Source of the DNA: Prosapia bicincta
Lineage: Eukaryota > Arthropoda > Insecta > Hemiptera > Cercopidae
NCBI GenBank assembly: GCA_036971475.1
Contig: JBAIZL010000001.1
Coordinates: 139,285,192 to 139,349,191, forward strand
DNA: 64,000 nucleotides
Direction: 5' to 3'
A program made the position numbers and the translations under genes. Each line of letters starts with the position of its first letter. Position 1 is the first letter of the stretch. The notes under the pieces were generated by a model. That model searched no databases. It had not been told where the DNA came from and was given only the letters and a program-made list of their open reading frames with translations. This document shows positions 62,483-64,000 of this stretch, in pieces.

Positions 62483-62860
62483 TATATTCTTATTACACGT
62501 TTGCTATTACTTGCGACCAGACTTTTTGTTAACTAAAAGTTGTTAAATTGTTAACTTACACTTGGAGGAAACGTTTTTGTCTTACGACTTCTTCAGCCTC
62601 GTATTTTTGCCGTTAAGAATGCTGTAGTTGCGCTTCCTCGGTACTATTATTTTGAAAGTTAGAAGTGATGTGATCGCAACTGCAGCATTCTTAGCGGCAA
62701 AAATATGAGGCTGAAGAAGTCATAAGACGAAAACGTTTCCTCCAAGTGTAAGTTAACAATTTAACAACTTTTAGTTAACAAAAAGTCTGGTTGCAAGTAA
62801 TAGCAAAAGTGTAGTAAGAATTAACAACCAGATCGTCATAAACAGCAACAAGATTTCGAG
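62483..62860. repeat. Head-to-head PLE family 2 termini, inserted in a family 1 copy
   Basis: TTATTACACGTTTGCTATTA ... GCGACCAGACTTTTTG on the left is mirrored on the right up to AGCAAAAGTGTAGTAAG. GAGTTGTATAT before it and GAGTTGTTTAT after it (10 of 11) are a probable target duplication. It has hammerhead-like motifs at 62707-62742 (plus, intact) and 62565-62600 (minus, with GAA changed to AAA). Confidence 0.87.
62707..62742 (+). ncRNA. Hammerhead-ribozyme-like motif, PLE family 2 (second copy)
   Basis: Identical to the 57238 copy except that the stem II loop is AUAA instead of GUAA. All core boxes and stems are retained. Confidence 0.58.
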
Positions 62861-63691
62861 TTGTTTATGTTTTTGATTTTGTTGTTGGGTTTAAATTGTT
62901 TATTGAGAATGTTGTGTGTGGAGTAGCCTATTTTGTAATTGTATCAATTACGATCTGAGTTGACAATGGAGACACATCTTTCGAAACAGCCGTCCTCAAC
63001 AAATATAAGTAAGTAGTACTATAGGCAAGTTGAAAAATATTTACAAGTGTTTTTAGTAGCTCACTAGAAAACTTACTAGTTTTCTAATACGTGAAACATA
63101 CACCTACTAGTATTCTAGTTTGTTGAATCTCACATGAAGATGGAACCAACAAATAGAATCTCAAAATAACATATATCAATACACTGAAAATATTTTACTA
63201 TAACTTTACTTGACCTCGTGTGGTAAACATGTGTATTACTTACTACACTTTAAATGCCTTAAGTGGTGAGATCAAACTAAGCAGTGTAGGCAAAAAGTAG
63301 GTGTATGTTGAAAAATAGTTCCATAAATAGCTGTCAAGCAGCACTATGAAACAAACTAATCGGTTTGTCAAAAGAAGCAGGCACTAATAACCAGTTCTGA
63401 AGACATGGTATTTTACTGTATTAGCCAGAGCTAAGGGGTACATAGTTTAATACATCAGATAAATGTCAGTGTTCTGAAACTAGTATATTCACACAGACAA
63501 GGCAGAGGTAAACCCCAGGCTTTGAAAACCGCTGGATATCTAGGGGTGGCTGAGGTTATAAAGTACTGTATTATAAGTATTTGCAAAATACTCCAGTCTG
63601 GAAAGTAACTTAAAAATAACTAGTTTTGACTTTGTAAGTATATTTTTCTTTCTAAAAAAGAATACTATGAGAAGATATTTTAATAACTTAC

Positions 63692-63893
63692 GATCTTCTG
63701 TTAGTTCTGCATTTTCAGGAAGATAAATATCTATGTATTTCTCTGCAACATCTATCGCATTATTCAATCGGGTCGAAGCCAGTTCTCCACTTCTATTCGC
63801 CACATTGAGACTGATTTGCTTGACAGAGTCTGCTCGTTTCAGAACAGGGCTGACAAATGTGCTAGTAACATAATCTTTTGTCATATTGTAAAC
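63692..63893 (-). CDS. Perilipin (lipid-droplet coat protein), first visible exon; gene continues past the right edge
   Basis: 202 nt between a gttttag acceptor and a gtaagt donor. The in-frame residues before the ATG (VYN) and the acceptor show it is an internal exon. It encodes VYNMTKDYVTSTFVSPVLKR, then ISLNVANRSGELASTRLNNA and IDVAEKYIDIYLPENAELTED. The 'AEKYIDIYLPE' block is the conserved end of the perilipin 11-mer region (VDKYLPE in relatives). With the four exons to the left it gives 321 residues of an insect Lsd/perilipin; the N-terminal PAT domain lies outside. Perilipins coat lipid droplets and gate lipase access. I cannot tell Lsd-1 from Lsd-2 here. Confidence 0.92.
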
Positions 63894-64000
63894 CTAAAAC
63901 ATTAAAACCGTTCAAATATATTTTGTTATTGCTATTGTGTGTCTTTACAAATATTACAAAACGATTCTTCTAATGTTTTCCAAATGACAACACTTTCAAT

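Larger units (their letters stand above)
62041..63056 (-). mobile_element. PLE family 1 copy with inverted termini and a nested family 2 insertion
   Basis: The left 3' terminus (62041-62160) and an inverted copy of the same terminus on the right (62950-63056) enclose family 1 coding sequence at 62161-62482 and 62865-62945. The coding parts match 6365-6700 and 6765-6830. They are split by a family 2 terminal palindrome at 62483-62860. Confidence 0.88.

Overview
The window is AT-rich, intron-rich animal nuclear DNA packed with transposable elements. The conserved proteins and the transposon types (I-like non-LTR elements, Penelope-like elements, Tigger/pogo, mariner-like DUF4817/DDE_3, hAT and piggyBac relatives, many short palindromic elements) point to an insect. 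A hemipteran is my best guess, but that is inference. There is no bacterial, organellar or viral gene set.

Three host genes are supported. (1) A LITAF-domain gene on the minus strand has three coding exons at 32593-32713, 28649-28808 and 16565-16670. Splice phases match and they give a complete 128-residue protein. (2) PIGF, a GPI-anchor ethanolamine-phosphate transferase subunit, is on the plus strand with its coding sequence in one exon, 41521-42231. (3) A perilipin (lipid-droplet coat protein) is on the minus strand with five 3' exons at 63692-63893, 58006-58181, 54726-54983, 51587-51664 and 47471-47722. Its 5' end lies beyond the right edge.

Layout: 0-16 kb holds a decayed Tigger transposase, a microsatellite, a Penelope-like element (PLE) with a 441-codon open frame, a decayed mariner-like transposase and long featureless AT-rich DNA. 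16.5-32.7 kb is the LITAF gene, whose long introns contain an I-like retrotransposon, a piggyBac-like non-autonomous element and a TIR element carrying a transposase fragment. 33-41 kb has a decayed multi-domain transposon-type gene, a large foldback element and a Tigger remnant. 41-46.4 kb has PIGF, a PLE fragment with a 32-bp target duplication and a decayed hAT transposase. 47-64 kb is the perilipin gene, whose introns hold (TA)n tracts, palindromic elements, a piggyBac remnant, a mariner-like remnant, and PLE copies nested in each other.

The most interesting pattern is a small RNA-like motif that recurs in five unrelated-sequence repeat families, three of them attached to PLE coding remnants. 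Each has a 4-7 bp stem I, a box CUGANGA (or UUGACAA/UCGACAA), one unpaired A or U, a stem II, GAA, a 6-8 nt self-complementary stem III and an unpaired H before the stem I partner strand. This is the hammerhead ribozyme topology with the minimal palindromic stem III expected of dimeric hammerheads. Two families show a coupled C3-to-U and G8-to-A change, which would keep the core 3-8 pair. Most copies sit in head-to-head inverted arrangements, so the motif is on both strands.
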